The notes below the pieces were generated by a model. The model was not told the origin of the DNA and ran no database searches. It worked only from the letters and a program-made list of their open reading frames with translations. Source: JBDLSO01 sp039799445 (GTDB lineage Bacteria; Patescibacteriota; Minisyncoccia; Phycocordibacterales; UBA5272). From it: a DNA stretch of 17,905 bases. Made by a program: the position numbers and the translations under genes. Positions 7,451-14,676 of this stretch are shown piece after piece (within the stretch, counting starts at the first letter, position 1; each line of letters starts with the position of its first letter). The DNA lies in the NCBI GenBank assembly GCA_039799445.1, contig JBDLSO010000007.1, forward strand, positions 1 to 17,905, read 5' to 3'.

Positions 7451-7552
7451 CTAGTGGCGCGTGCTCTGTGGAACGAGAGGAGGAATAGAATCGAACTTCG
7501 ACTCCTTCTCCTTTGTTTCGTAGGGCGCATCTGTTGCAACCCCTCCTCCCAT
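7451..7552 (-). CDS. Possible 33-codon ORF, or readthrough extension of the 82-aa gene
   Basis: It lies in the same frame as the 82-aa gene, just past its TAA. The frame stays open for 40 codons to TAG 7451 and contains an ATG at 7552. The product (MGGGVATDAPYETKEKESK, then a Pro-rich tail) is low in complexity and has no recognisable domain. No ribosome-binding site is visible. It is reported only because nothing else occupies 7418-7573. Confidence 0.2.
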   Translation of the reverse strand: MGGGVATDAPYETKEKESKFDSIPPLVPQSTRH

Positions 7553-7573
7553 TTGGTGAAACCCAGTCAAACC

Positions 7574-7822
7574 TTACACCAGAGGGTTTGATAATGAGCC
7601 CAGAGAAAGTACTGCCAACGGCAGTCCCTGGGACTGTATCTTTCTTCCCTTCGTGTTCTCCACCGCAAGAATGACACCGATATCAATGTCATTATCAGTT
7701 TTGAATGCGAAGTGAACGAGGCGGCTATCACCTTCGTCTGTCATCTGCACATTGTGCAGAGTAATCTTGTTTTCTTCCATTTGGGCTGCAATTTGCAGCG
7801 CCAAATCAGAGGGGATATTCAT
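7574..7822 (-). CDS. Unrecognised 82-aa protein
   Basis: A small soluble protein with an N-terminal helix (NIPSDLALQIAAQMEENK) followed by beta-strand-like segments (SRLVHFAFK, DIDIGVILAVEN). No cysteine or membrane segment is present and no family is recognised. Coding is supported by a good ribosome-binding site (AGGAG, 8 nt before ATG 7822), unlike most neighbours. A candidate promoter TTGAAA-17-TAAATA (7885-7913) lies upstream, with two small palindromes between the promoter and the start. It converges on the thrS unit. Confidence 0.7.
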   Translation of the reverse strand: MNIPSDLALQIAAQMEENKITLHNVQMTDEGDSRLVHFAFKTDNDIDIGVILAVENTKGRKIQSQGLPLAVLSLGSLSNPLV

Positions 7823-7842
7823 TGCTCTCTCTCCTGTACATA

Positions 7843-7875
7843 CAAGCCACTTTGGCTTGATTATTCCACATGGAA
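7843..7875 (-). repeat. Two adjacent palindromes upstream of the 82-aa gene
   Basis: CAAGCCA-3 nt-TGGCTTG (7843-7859) and TTCCA-2 nt-TGGAA (7864-7875). They lie just downstream of a candidate promoter (TTGAAA 7908-7913, TAAATA 7885-7890, 17-nt spacer), where a repressor operator or a leader hairpin would be expected. Confidence 0.4.
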
Positions 7876-7935
7876 CAATGTTTGTATTTAATCATATTTA
7901 TGTCATTTTTCAAAATGAGTGGTGGTGGGTATGTA

Positions 7936-7979
7936 TTGAAAATACGGGCGGCACCTTAAGGTGCCGCCCGTATTTTCAA
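7936..7979 (-). terminator. 44-bp perfect palindrome downstream of gyrB
   Basis: A perfect self-complementary sequence of 22 + 22 bp with no loop spacer, with a GC-rich core (ACGGGCGGCACC and its complement) and AT-rich ends. It lies 29 nt past the gyrB stop and probably terminates gyrB. It could act in both directions, protecting gyrB and the oppositely spaced 82-aa unit from readthrough. Confidence 0.7.
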
Positions 7980-8008
7980 AAAACTAACAACTCGAAACTA
8001 ACACTATC

Positions 8009-10072
8009 CTATATATCCAAGTTGGCTTGCTTGGCGTGAGTTTGAATAAATGATTTTCGTGAGGGTACATCGTCGCCCATTAGTACTTCAAATGCTTTTT
8101 CTGCATCGAGGGCATCATCGATACGTATTTGTTTGGTTACTCTCGTACGTGGATCCATAGTTGTCTCCCATAACTCTTCAGGATTCATTTCTCCGAGACC
8201 TTTGTATCTTTGTACATTTGGCTTACGTGAAGCAGATTTTGTTTTGACCTCTGCCTCTTCGTCTGTATCGTCACCCTCTTCTCCTATTTCAATATCTTCT
8301 GCATTGTATCCAAGACGCTTGAGTGTCGCATCACGCTCTGCGTCAGAGTATGCATAGTAGTTTTCTTTACCATGTTTGATTTTGTATAGCGGCGGCTGAG
8401 CGATATGTATATGTCCAGATTCGATAAGTGGTTTGAAATATCGAAAGAACAATGTCAAAAGTAATGTACGAATATGTGAACCATCGACATCGGCGTCCGT
8501 TGCGATGATAATTTTGTGATAGCGAAGTTTTTGTATATCAAATGTATCTCCAATAGCGGTACCGAGTGCAAGCACCAAAGCGCGGACTTCATTTGATGCG
8601 AGCATTTTGTCTAGACGCGCCCTTTCAACATTTAATATCTTTCCTTTGAGTGGCAGGATAGCTTGGATTTTTCGGTCGCGTCCTTGTTTGGCACTTCCCC
8701 CCGCCGAATCTCCCTCTACTATAAATAACTCTGAGAGTTCTGCGGATTTACTTTCACAGTCTGCAAGTTTACCTGGCAGTGTCATACCCTCAAGTGCTCC
8801 CTTGCGTAGTACAGAATCTTTGGCGGCTTTGGCGGCTTTGCGTGCACGGAGGGCTAGTAGTCCTTTGCTAATAATCGCTTTTGCGTCGTCTGGATTTTCT
8901 TCAAGGAACTCAGAGAAAGCATCACCAAATGCAGTAGCCACTGCTCCTTGTGCTTCCATAGATCCAAGCTTTCCTTTGGTTTGTCCTTCGAATTGTATTT
9001 CAGGAAGTTTGACTGATACTACCGCAGTGAGTCCTTCGAGTACGTCGTCACCATTGAGGTTTTCGTCTTTTTCTTTGATGATATTATTTTTGCGTGCATA
9101 TGTATTGACCAGACGAGTAAGTGCAGTTTTGAAACCGGTCACATGTGTTCCTCCTTCTGGGTTTGGAATATTGTTCGCATAGGCAACTAGTTTTGTAGAT
9201 ATTTCATCAATATATTGTAACGCTACCTCTACAGTTACATTATCTATTTGCTTCTCGAAATAGAAAATATTTTTGTGTATTGGTTTTGAGGTGATGTTAT
9301 AGTGACGAACAAGAGATTTGAGTCCACCTTCAAAGAAGAAAGTTTCGGTTGGTACTTCTAGTGCTGTGTCGTAGAGATAGTATGCTTTTTCGGTATCTAT
9401 TTTTGTAGTCACTTCGCGAGCATCAATACAATGAATAGTGAGTCCTTTTACAAGATATGCTTGTTGACGCATATGGTGCACGATACGATTCCAATCAAAT
9501 GATATTTCTTTGAATATCTCTATGTCTGGTTCAAAAAGTACAATAGTACCTCGACTACTTGATGTTGCTATCTTCTTCACATTGGCTTTTTTGTGTCCTT
9601 GTGAATACTCTTGCATATGTTGCCCACCATCGCGATGCACATCGACACGTGTATAGATAGAGAGTGCGTTTACGACAGAGGCTCCTACACCATGTAGCCC
9701 TCCTGAAACTTTGTAGGCACTTTCATCGCCACCGAATTTACCTCCGGCATGCAGTGTAGTCATCACCATTTCGAGAGCAGAGAGCTTGGTTTTTGGATGT
9801 ATATCAACTGGTATACCACGGCCATTATCGACCACTCTGACACGGTTTCCTGGGAGTAGTGTCACTTCAATACGGTTACAGAAGCCGCCCATCGCTTCGT
9901 CACGTGAGTTGTCGAATATTTCTTGGATCAAGTGATGTAGTCCGTCTGGCCCAGTAGAACCGATATACATTCCTGGGCGTTTTCGTACTGGCTCAAGGCC
10001 TTCAAGTACCGAGATTGCTTCTGCGCCATATGCGGCTTTTTTGTTTGGTTTTTCTGGGGTTTTTGCTGCCAT
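8009..10072 (-). CDS. gyrB: DNA gyrase subunit B
   Basis: A 687-residue type IIA topoisomerase ATPase subunit. The GHKL ATPase domain shows DNSRDEAMGG (54-62, general base E59), VDNGRGIPVD (81-90) and the lid GGLHGVGASVVNALS (from 124). The transducer has QTKGKLG (364-370). The TOPRIM domain shows EGDSAGGSAKQGRDR (from E453) and the acidic metal site TDADVDG (D526, D528, D530). The C-terminal QRYKGLGEMNPEELWETTM is intact. It has no large insertion. ParE is similar, but GyrB is preferred on overall pattern; gyrA is not in the window. No Shine-Dalgarno is seen; an extended -10 box ends 11 nt before ATG 10072. Confidence 0.92.
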   Translation of the reverse strand: MAAKTPEKPNKKAAYGAEAISVLEGLEPVRKRPGMYIGSTGPDGLHHLIQEIFDNSRDEAMGGFCNRIEVTLLPGNRVRVVDNGRGIPVDIHPKTKLSALEMVMTTLHAGGKFGGDESAYKVSGGLHGVGASVVNALSIYTRVDVHRDGGQHMQEYSQGHKKANVKKIATSSSRGTIVLFEPDIEIFKEISFDWNRIVHHMRQQAYLVKGLTIHCIDAREVTTKIDTEKAYYLYDTALEVPTETFFFEGGLKSLVRHYNITSKPIHKNIFYFEKQIDNVTVEVALQYIDEISTKLVAYANNIPNPEGGTHVTGFKTALTRLVNTYARKNNIIKEKDENLNGDDVLEGLTAVVSVKLPEIQFEGQTKGKLGSMEAQGAVATAFGDAFSEFLEENPDDAKAIISKGLLALRARKAAKAAKDSVLRKGALEGMTLPGKLADCESKSAELSELFIVEGDSAGGSAKQGRDRKIQAILPLKGKILNVERARLDKMLASNEVRALVLALGTAIGDTFDIQKLRYHKIIIATDADVDGSHIRTLLLTLFFRYFKPLIESGHIHIAQPPLYKIKHGKENYYAYSDAERDATLKRLGYNAEDIEIGEEGDDTDEEAEVKTKSASRKPNVQRYKGLGEMNPEELWETTMDPRTRVTKQIRIDDALDAEKAFEVLMGDDVPSRKSFIQTHAKQANLDI

Positions 10073-10083
10073 ATATAAGATAT

Positions 10084-10092
10084 ATTATAGCA
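10084..10092 (-). promoter_or_regulatory. Extended -10 box of gyrB
   Basis: TGCTATAAT on the minus strand, 11 nt before the gyrB ATG. It predicts a leader of only about 5 nt. No clear -35 hexamer at standard spacing. Confidence 0.55.
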
Positions 10093-10120
10093 TAAAAAGC
10101 TACATAGGGGTATGCAAGCA

Positions 10121-10163
10121 CTATCAAAAAAACACATGTCTATAACACGTGTTTTTTTGATAG
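10121..10163 (-). terminator. Terminator between recO and gyrB
   Basis: A 19-bp stem with one mismatch, CTATCAAAAAAACAC and its complement, and a 5-nt loop. The descending arm has seven T residues on either strand. It lies about 105 nt after recO and closes the ileS-recO unit. The 106 nt between recO and this hairpin hold no gene that I can support. Confidence 0.75.
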
Positions 10164-10269
10164 TATCCCCTTTTTTACAACACCCCTGATAAGCCATATA
10201 CAGCAATGCTTTTTGAGAAGAGAGATTTGATACGGAAGTTATGACCTTCGTATTTTGTACCCTGATAAA

Positions 10270-10845
10270 TTACAACTGTGATTCTGCCAAAGCGTGTTCT
10301 ATACGTGGGAGGAAGTTGCGGCGTTTCTCATAGATTTCTGTGCACAGTTCACTTGTGATTGGAGCATGTAGAAATGGCATATCTTCAAGACTACTCGCCC
10401 AATACCCAAGTACGCTCAATATGCGCACTGTGTACAGTAATTCAGTGCTATATAATTCCCGCTCGGATTTCTCTTCATGATGTAGTAGGAAATAAAATGC
10501 TTCTAGAAGCACCTCATACAGTTCAATATTCTGCTCTTCACCTCGCACAAGGCGACGCAAGCGTTCAAAGAGTTTGGCAAGCATACGCATATGTACTATG
10601 TCGCTTGGTCGATTGATCAGTTCGCAATGTACAAGCCTCAGAGCTGCTTTACCTTTGACAAAACCAAGCGATATGTGTGAAAAGGTTTGCAATGTATATC
10701 TGAACTTTGATTTGTTCATACGTACTCCTGTTGCAAGTACTCCAAGTAGTCCATACTCTCTGGTATAGATATAGTAAAAACTATCGACATCACCGTTTTC
10801 GAATATTCCGAGCACTATCCCCTCTGTATTGTGTATAGCGTACAT
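10270..10845 (-). CDS. recO: DNA repair protein RecO, short form
   Basis: A 191-residue recombination mediator of the RecFOR pathway. The N-terminal OB fold (about 1-75) shows the family pattern EGIVLGIFENGDVDSFYYIYT and GLLGVLATGVRMNKSKF. A helical C-terminal region follows (LFERLRRLVRGEEQN, LYTVRILSVLGYWA). It is shorter than the usual 230-250 residues and lacks the CxxC zinc-binding hairpin found in many bacterial RecO proteins. It lies 56 nt downstream of ileS with a nested palindrome between them and is probably cotranscribed. No strong ribosome-binding site is visible. Confidence 0.88.
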   Translation of the reverse strand: MYAIHNTEGIVLGIFENGDVDSFYYIYTREYGLLGVLATGVRMNKSKFRYTLQTFSHISLGFVKGKAALRLVHCELINRPSDIVHMRMLAKLFERLRRLVRGEEQNIELYEVLLEAFYFLLHHEEKSERELYSTELLYTVRILSVLGYWASSLEDMPFLHAPITSELCTEIYEKRRNFLPRIEHALAESQL

Positions 10846-10865
10846 ACTGTTTGTCTAAGTATCTC

Positions 10866-10899
10866 AACAAGGGTTACCCTTGTAAGGGTAACCCTTGTT
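10866..10899. repeat. Nested palindrome between ileS and recO
   Basis: A 16-bp perfect inverted repeat with a 2-nt spacer; each arm contains a shorter palindrome (AAGGGTTACCCTT and AAGGGTAACCCTT). It can fold either as one long hairpin or as two small ones. The T-run (six) follows on the plus strand, the wrong side for terminating ileS, so it may be an attenuator, a processing or RNA-stability hairpin, or a protein site. Confidence 0.7.
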
Positions 10900-10901
10900 T
10901 T

Positions 10902-13900
10902 TTACTTATCTCTTGTGTGGTGATTGAGTATCAGACTGAATTGCAAATCACCAATAGATACTTCTTTTGCATCTGTGTTTTTCTCGGTACCTACTGATAC
11001 AGTTACAGTACTCAATCCACATGTTTTTTGTAACTCTATCTGTATAGATTGAAAGAACTCTTGTCCAAGTGTGTCAGTCTGAACCAACAAAACTGCACTA
11101 TCACCTTGCGAGAGCCCGTGGTCTTTACGCATATCTTTGATTGCTCTTGTGAGTTCTCGCATATCACCCTCCTGTTTGAGTTCTGGAGTGATATCTGTGT
11201 CGAGTTCTACACCACCTACAAGTGCAGTATTTTCTACTATACTTTTTACATTGAGTTCATCACATAGGATTTGTATATGACTCTCACTCATACCGGCGAG
11301 ACTTGGTACAGAAAGTGTTTGTAGAGGTTGTCGTACTTTTATGCCTGCACGATTCCTAGCTTCCAAACCAAGCGACGCGATACTACGTGTTGTAGCCATA
11401 TTACTAATAGCGATTTCATCTATATGTCCACCAAGTGGCCAAGATTCGAGATGTACACTTTCGCGTTTTCCAGTTGTACTGATTCCTTGATATATACGTT
11501 CAGCCAAGAACGGCATAAACGGTGCCAAGCATTTTGAGAGCTCAGCGAGAACATAGCCTAGTGTTTCTATTGATTGAATTCTCTCTCTTTCATCTTCACT
11601 TTTCATACGGTCACGACTACGACGCAAGAACCATGTCGACAAGTCATCAATAAAGTTTTCGAATACTCTAGCGGCACTGTCGAGCTGATATGTATCTAGT
11701 CCCAGTGTTACTGAGCGAATAGTTTCGTATAGTCTGCTACGTATCCAATGATCAAGTACGTGCTGTGAGCTGCTACTTGGAGCAATATCTTGACTCTGAT
11801 ACATTTGATAAAACGAATACACATTTTCAAGTTTTTGCACTACTTTCTTACTTACTTCATCAACCAGAGAATCTGGGAAAAGCGTATTTTCACCACGTAC
11901 AAGAGGGCTATTGATAAGTGCAAAGCGTAAACTATCGGCACCATACTTTTCTACAAGTACCATAGGATCTGTGTAGTTACTTTTACTTTTGCTCATCTTT
12001 TGTCCATCTGCTGCCATTGTTAGTCCATTTACTATCACGTGCTTATATGGAGTGGTTTCAAAAAGCCCAACTGACATATTGAGTAGTGAATAGAACCAGC
12101 CACGTGTTTGGTCTAAGCCTTCTGCGATAAAGTCAGCTGGAAAATGTTTCTTGAATGTTTCTTTGTGTTCAAATGGATAATGTAGTTGTGCAAAAGGCAT
12201 TGAACCAGACTCATACCAGCAATCAAATACATCAGGTATACGAGTAGCTATTCCTTTACAATCAGTATTGTGGCAGGTATATGTTATATCATCGATATAT
12301 GGACGATGGAAATCAAGCCCATGACTTGAATATGGATATGGCTTGAAATCAAGCGACATAATTGTTGCATTTGGTATGAAATAGTGAGCACCACTTTCTG
12401 CTTTTGCACTGTGACGAAACTCTCTTGCTTGAGTATCTGAATAATTCTTTGTCAAAGTGACAAGCATCCACATTGGTGCGCCGTGAGTAACAAAAAGTAT
12501 TTTCTTGCCACTATATTTCTGCTCGCATTCAAAAAGCAACTCCGAGAGTCTACCTTGTAACTCGCGGTAACTTTCACTACCTTCCATGTGAGCATCAAAA
12601 TCATAATGAAGTACTCGTAATTTTTCCCAAAAAGATGCGAAGGTAGAGCCATTGGCCTCACCAAAATTAAACTCAGTGAGTCTCGCATCACTTATACATT
12701 CTGCACTACTTATACCTATCTGCTCTGCTACAATATGTGCTGTTTCAAGAGCCCTCGGTAAAGGAGAGTGTATGATGAGGTCAAAGTCTCCGACAGATAA
12801 CTTGCTCGCAGCATCTGTAACTTCTTGCACACCTTGCTTGGTGAGATGATTCTCTGGGTCGCCTTTTGAATCGGCGAGATCAGAAACATTACCGATACAT
12901 TGTCCATGACGCATGGCAGAATATGTATTTTGAGCAACGAGTTTGGTTTGTAGGTCAGCCATGCTGCCAAATACGTCGACTCGCTGACAATCGCTACATT
13001 TCCATACTGGCAGCGGTGCACCCCAATAGCGACTGCGAGACAATGCCCAGTCATGAGCACCTTCAAGCCATTTACCAAAACGCCCGTCTCGTGTATGTTC
13101 TGGTACCCAACCTATTGTCTGATTTTCAGATAGTAGTTTTGATTTTATTTGAGTTATATCCATGAACCAACTCGAAGTTGCATAATTGAGAAGAGGTGTA
13201 TCACAACGCCAACAGTGCGGATATGAGTGTATTATTTTTTTCTTTGAAAAAAGTGTACCATTTTTGGCTAGCCATTTGATTATTTCTATATCTGCTGATT
13301 GTGTATCTCCGGCAATTTTTACTTTCATTCCAAAAAAATCAGTCACTTCTTTGGTGAATGTACCATCGAGAGCTATGTGTTGTATAAGTGGTATATTGTG
13401 CGTACGAGCGAGCGCATAGTCCTCTGCTCCAAACGCAGGTGCTTCATGAGCAATACCAGTACCAGCTTCTTCGGTGATAAAGTCAGCATGCCAAATACGA
13501 TGTATATTGTCTTTGTTCTTCATTTCAATATCCTTGAAATAGTCAAAAGGTGGTATATATGAGAGACCAATTAGTTTCTCTCCTGTGAACTCTTCTACTA
13601 TATGTACTTCTGTATCAGCGAACACCTCAGCAATTTTACTCTTTGCAAGTATATAGAGTGGTGAATTTGCATCGTCGATACGTTGTACTTTTGCGTATAT
13701 AACATCTCTGTTCACTGCAAGTGCGGTGTTTCCTGGTAATGTCCATGGCGTTGTTGTCCATGCCAACACATATGTATTCTCCTCTTGGGTGAGCTTAAAT
13801 TGTGCTGTCACAGAGATATCCGTCACATCTCTGTAACTACCAGGCATATTTACTTCACTTTGTGCAAGCGTTGTTTCGCAACGCGGACATATATGCATTA

Positions 13901-14435
13901 TCTTGCTTCCTTCATATATGAGTCCTTTGTCAAAAAGAGTTTTGAAACTCCACCAAATACTTTCTGTATAAGAAGAATCCATTGTCTTGTATGGATGATC
14001 CATATCAACAAAACGCCCCATGCGTGGTATCACCTTTTTCCACTCGGCTTCGTATTCAAATACCGCCGCACGCGCAGCTTCGTTGAACTTATCAATTCCA
14101 AATGCCTCTATGTCTTTTTTGTGTTTGAGATTATATTTTTTCTCAACAATATTCTCAAGAGGTAATCCATGACAATCCCAACCCCATACACGCCTGACAG
14201 TATTGCCCTTCATTGTTTGATATCTTGGTATGGTATCCTTGATAGTACCTGCAAGTATATGCCCATGATGAGGTACACCTGTCGCGAAAGGTGGCCCATC
14301 ATAAAAAGTAAAATTTCCTTTTGGGGCTGCTCCAGCTGGTGACTTGATTGATTTTTCAAAAATCTGATTGTCTTGCCAAAATGTGAGAGTCTCAAGCTCT
14401 TTTTCATTGATTGTTTTTTTGTGTATTTCGTTCAT
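10902..14435 (-). CDS. ileS: Isoleucyl-tRNA synthetase with an embedded histidine-phosphatase domain
   Basis: A 1177-residue class I synthetase of the long, archaeal/eukaryotic-like IleRS class. Signatures in order: HIGH-type PHHGH (55-59), first zinc pair C183/C186, editing domain with TTTPWTLPGNTALAV (from about 227) and GTGIAHEAPAFGAEDY (from about 325), DWALSRSRYWG (from about 462), KMSKS (813-817), then a helical anticodon-binding domain and an IleRS2-type C-terminus. The second zinc ribbon is split: C480/C483 and C721/C726 flank an inserted domain of about 180 residues. That domain has all the core marks of the phosphoglycerate mutase/histidine phosphatase family: RHG (R509-H510-G511), SPLPRA (R561), an acidic E588 and THG (H651). 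ATG 14435 was chosen because upstream in-frame codons (to TTG 14483) lie inside the T-box terminator. A role for the insert is unknown. Confidence 0.95.
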   Translation of the reverse strand: MNEIHKKTINEKELETLTFWQDNQIFEKSIKSPAGAAPKGNFTFYDGPPFATGVPHHGHILAGTIKDTIPRYQTMKGNTVRRVWGWDCHGLPLENIVEKKYNLKHKKDIEAFGIDKFNEAARAAVFEYEAEWKKVIPRMGRFVDMDHPYKTMDSSYTESIWWSFKTLFDKGLIYEGSKIMHICPRCETTLAQSEVNMPGSYRDVTDISVTAQFKLTQEENTYVLAWTTTPWTLPGNTALAVNRDVIYAKVQRIDDANSPLYILAKSKIAEVFADTEVHIVEEFTGEKLIGLSYIPPFDYFKDIEMKNKDNIHRIWHADFITEEAGTGIAHEAPAFGAEDYALARTHNIPLIQHIALDGTFTKEVTDFFGMKVKIAGDTQSADIEIIKWLAKNGTLFSKKKIIHSYPHCWRCDTPLLNYATSSWFMDITQIKSKLLSENQTIGWVPEHTRDGRFGKWLEGAHDWALSRSRYWGAPLPVWKCSDCQRVDVFGSMADLQTKLVAQNTYSAMRHGQCIGNVSDLADSKGDPENHLTKQGVQEVTDAASKLSVGDFDLIIHSPLPRALETAHIVAEQIGISSAECISDARLTEFNFGEANGSTFASFWEKLRVLHYDFDAHMEGSESYRELQGRLSELLFECEQKYSGKKILFVTHGAPMWMLVTLTKNYSDTQAREFRHSAKAESGAHYFIPNATIMSLDFKPYPYSSHGLDFHRPYIDDITYTCHNTDCKGIATRIPDVFDCWYESGSMPFAQLHYPFEHKETFKKHFPADFIAEGLDQTRGWFYSLLNMSVGLFETTPYKHVIVNGLTMAADGQKMSKSKSNYTDPMVLVEKYGADSLRFALINSPLVRGENTLFPDSLVDEVSKKVVQKLENVYSFYQMYQSQDIAPSSSSQHVLDHWIRSRLYETIRSVTLGLDTYQLDSAARVFENFIDDLSTWFLRRSRDRMKSEDERERIQSIETLGYVLAELSKCLAPFMPFLAERIYQGISTTGKRESVHLESWPLGGHIDEIAISNMATTRSIASLGLEARNRAGIKVRQPLQTLSVPSLAGMSESHIQILCDELNVKSIVENTALVGGVELDTDITPELKQEGDMRELTRAIKDMRKDHGLSQGDSAVLLVQTDTLGQEFFQSIQIELQKTCGLSTVTVSVGTEKNTDAKEVSIGDLQFSLILNHHTRDK

Positions 14436-14447
14436 ATATAAAATAAA

Positions 14448-14490
14448 ATCGTCCGCAGATACAAGTAAATAACTTATATCCAAGGACGAT
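14448..14490 (-). terminator. T-box regulated intrinsic terminator of the ileS leader
   Basis: Outer stem ATCGTCC/GGACGAT (14484-14490 with 14448-14454), a 3x3 internal loop and an inner 9-bp stem GATATAAGT/ACTTGTATC with a 5-nt loop. It is followed on the minus strand by TTTTATTTTAT, immediately before the ileS ATG. Its 5' arm is also needed by the antiterminator. Confidence 0.9.
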
Positions 14491-14512
14491 TGTATGTCGT
14501 GGTACCACCTTG
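14481..14512 (-). promoter_or_regulatory. T-box antiterminator
   Basis: CAAGG pairs with CCTTG, and ACGA pairs with TCGT, around the 7-nt bulge TGGTACC that binds the tRNA acceptor end. The shared TCGTCC segment makes this fold and the terminator mutually exclusive. Confidence 0.9.
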
Positions 14513-14516
14513 TTTC

Positions 14517-14539
14517 CCCGCGCGCCGTAGGCGCGCGGG
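14517..14539 (-). repeat. GC-rich Stem III hairpin of the T-box
   Basis: A 10-bp perfect stem CCCGCGCGCC/GGCGCGCGGG with a 3-nt loop, far more GC-rich than the surrounding AT-rich DNA. It is expected to stack below the antiterminator. Confidence 0.75.
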
Positions 14540-14629
14540 CTCATTTGTTGGGTTCTACTTGTCCGGCTTCCCGAATGTTCTTCCCATAGCTCAGGGGTGA
14601 TTAGTCCCGTCAGCGCATGTAGATATACA

Positions 14630-14667
14630 ATAACATATATTGCGATAAATTACACGCTATATGTTAT
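14630..14667. repeat. AT-rich inverted repeat between the SPFH gene and the ileS leader
   Basis: ATAACATATA and its perfect complement (14630-14639 and 14658-14667) with inner GCG/CGC pairing. It begins 10 nt past the SPFH stop codon. No T-run follows, so it is a weak terminator or an operator near the ileS promoter, which I could not place. Confidence 0.45.
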
Positions 14668-14676
14668 GTCTACTGT

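Larger units (their letters stand above)
14440..14622 (-). promoter_or_regulatory. T-box leader of ileS
   Basis: A tRNA-sensing riboswitch on the minus strand. It contains the T-box sequence AAGGTGGTACCACG (14498-14511). The UGGU of the bulge matches the ACCA end expected of tRNA-Ile (discriminator A). Upstream segments are GACGGGAC (14604-14611), a candidate AUC isoleucine specifier followed by A (14599-14601), GGAAGAAC (14577-14584) and AGTAGAACC (14551-14559). From memory these recall the compact Stem I of actinobacterial ileS T-boxes, but I could not fold Stem I with confidence. A GC-rich 10-bp hairpin (14517-14539) occupies the Stem III position. Uncharged tRNA-Ile should favour the antiterminator and allow ileS (and recO) transcription. 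Confidence 0.9.

Noticed and set aside
7450..7530. GTTCGATTC on the minus strand near 7490 suggested a tRNA T-arm or tmRNA end.
   Set aside because: The flanks do not form a 5-bp T-stem around TTCGATT, and no acceptor, D or anticodon arms could be placed.
8009..10072. ParE rather than GyrB.
   Set aside because: The two cannot be fully separated by eye; the overall pattern and single occurrence favour GyrB.
10098..10113. A possible third copy of the 25-bp element near the gyrB promoter (shared TACATAGGG).
   Set aside because: Only nine bases match and the distance to the -10 box is quite different from the two true copies.
10175..10327. A 50-codon open frame on the minus strand overlapping the end of recO, with a protein-like translation (ITVVIYQGTKYEGHNFRIK).
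   Set aside because: It has no ATG, GTG or TTG start and no ribosome-binding site, and half overlaps recO. It could be a decayed fragment but this cannot be supported.
14436..14483. N-terminal extension of IleRS to TTG 14483.
   Set aside because: The codons lie wholly inside the T-box terminator hairpin and are not IleRS-like; ATG 14435 follows the U-run directly.
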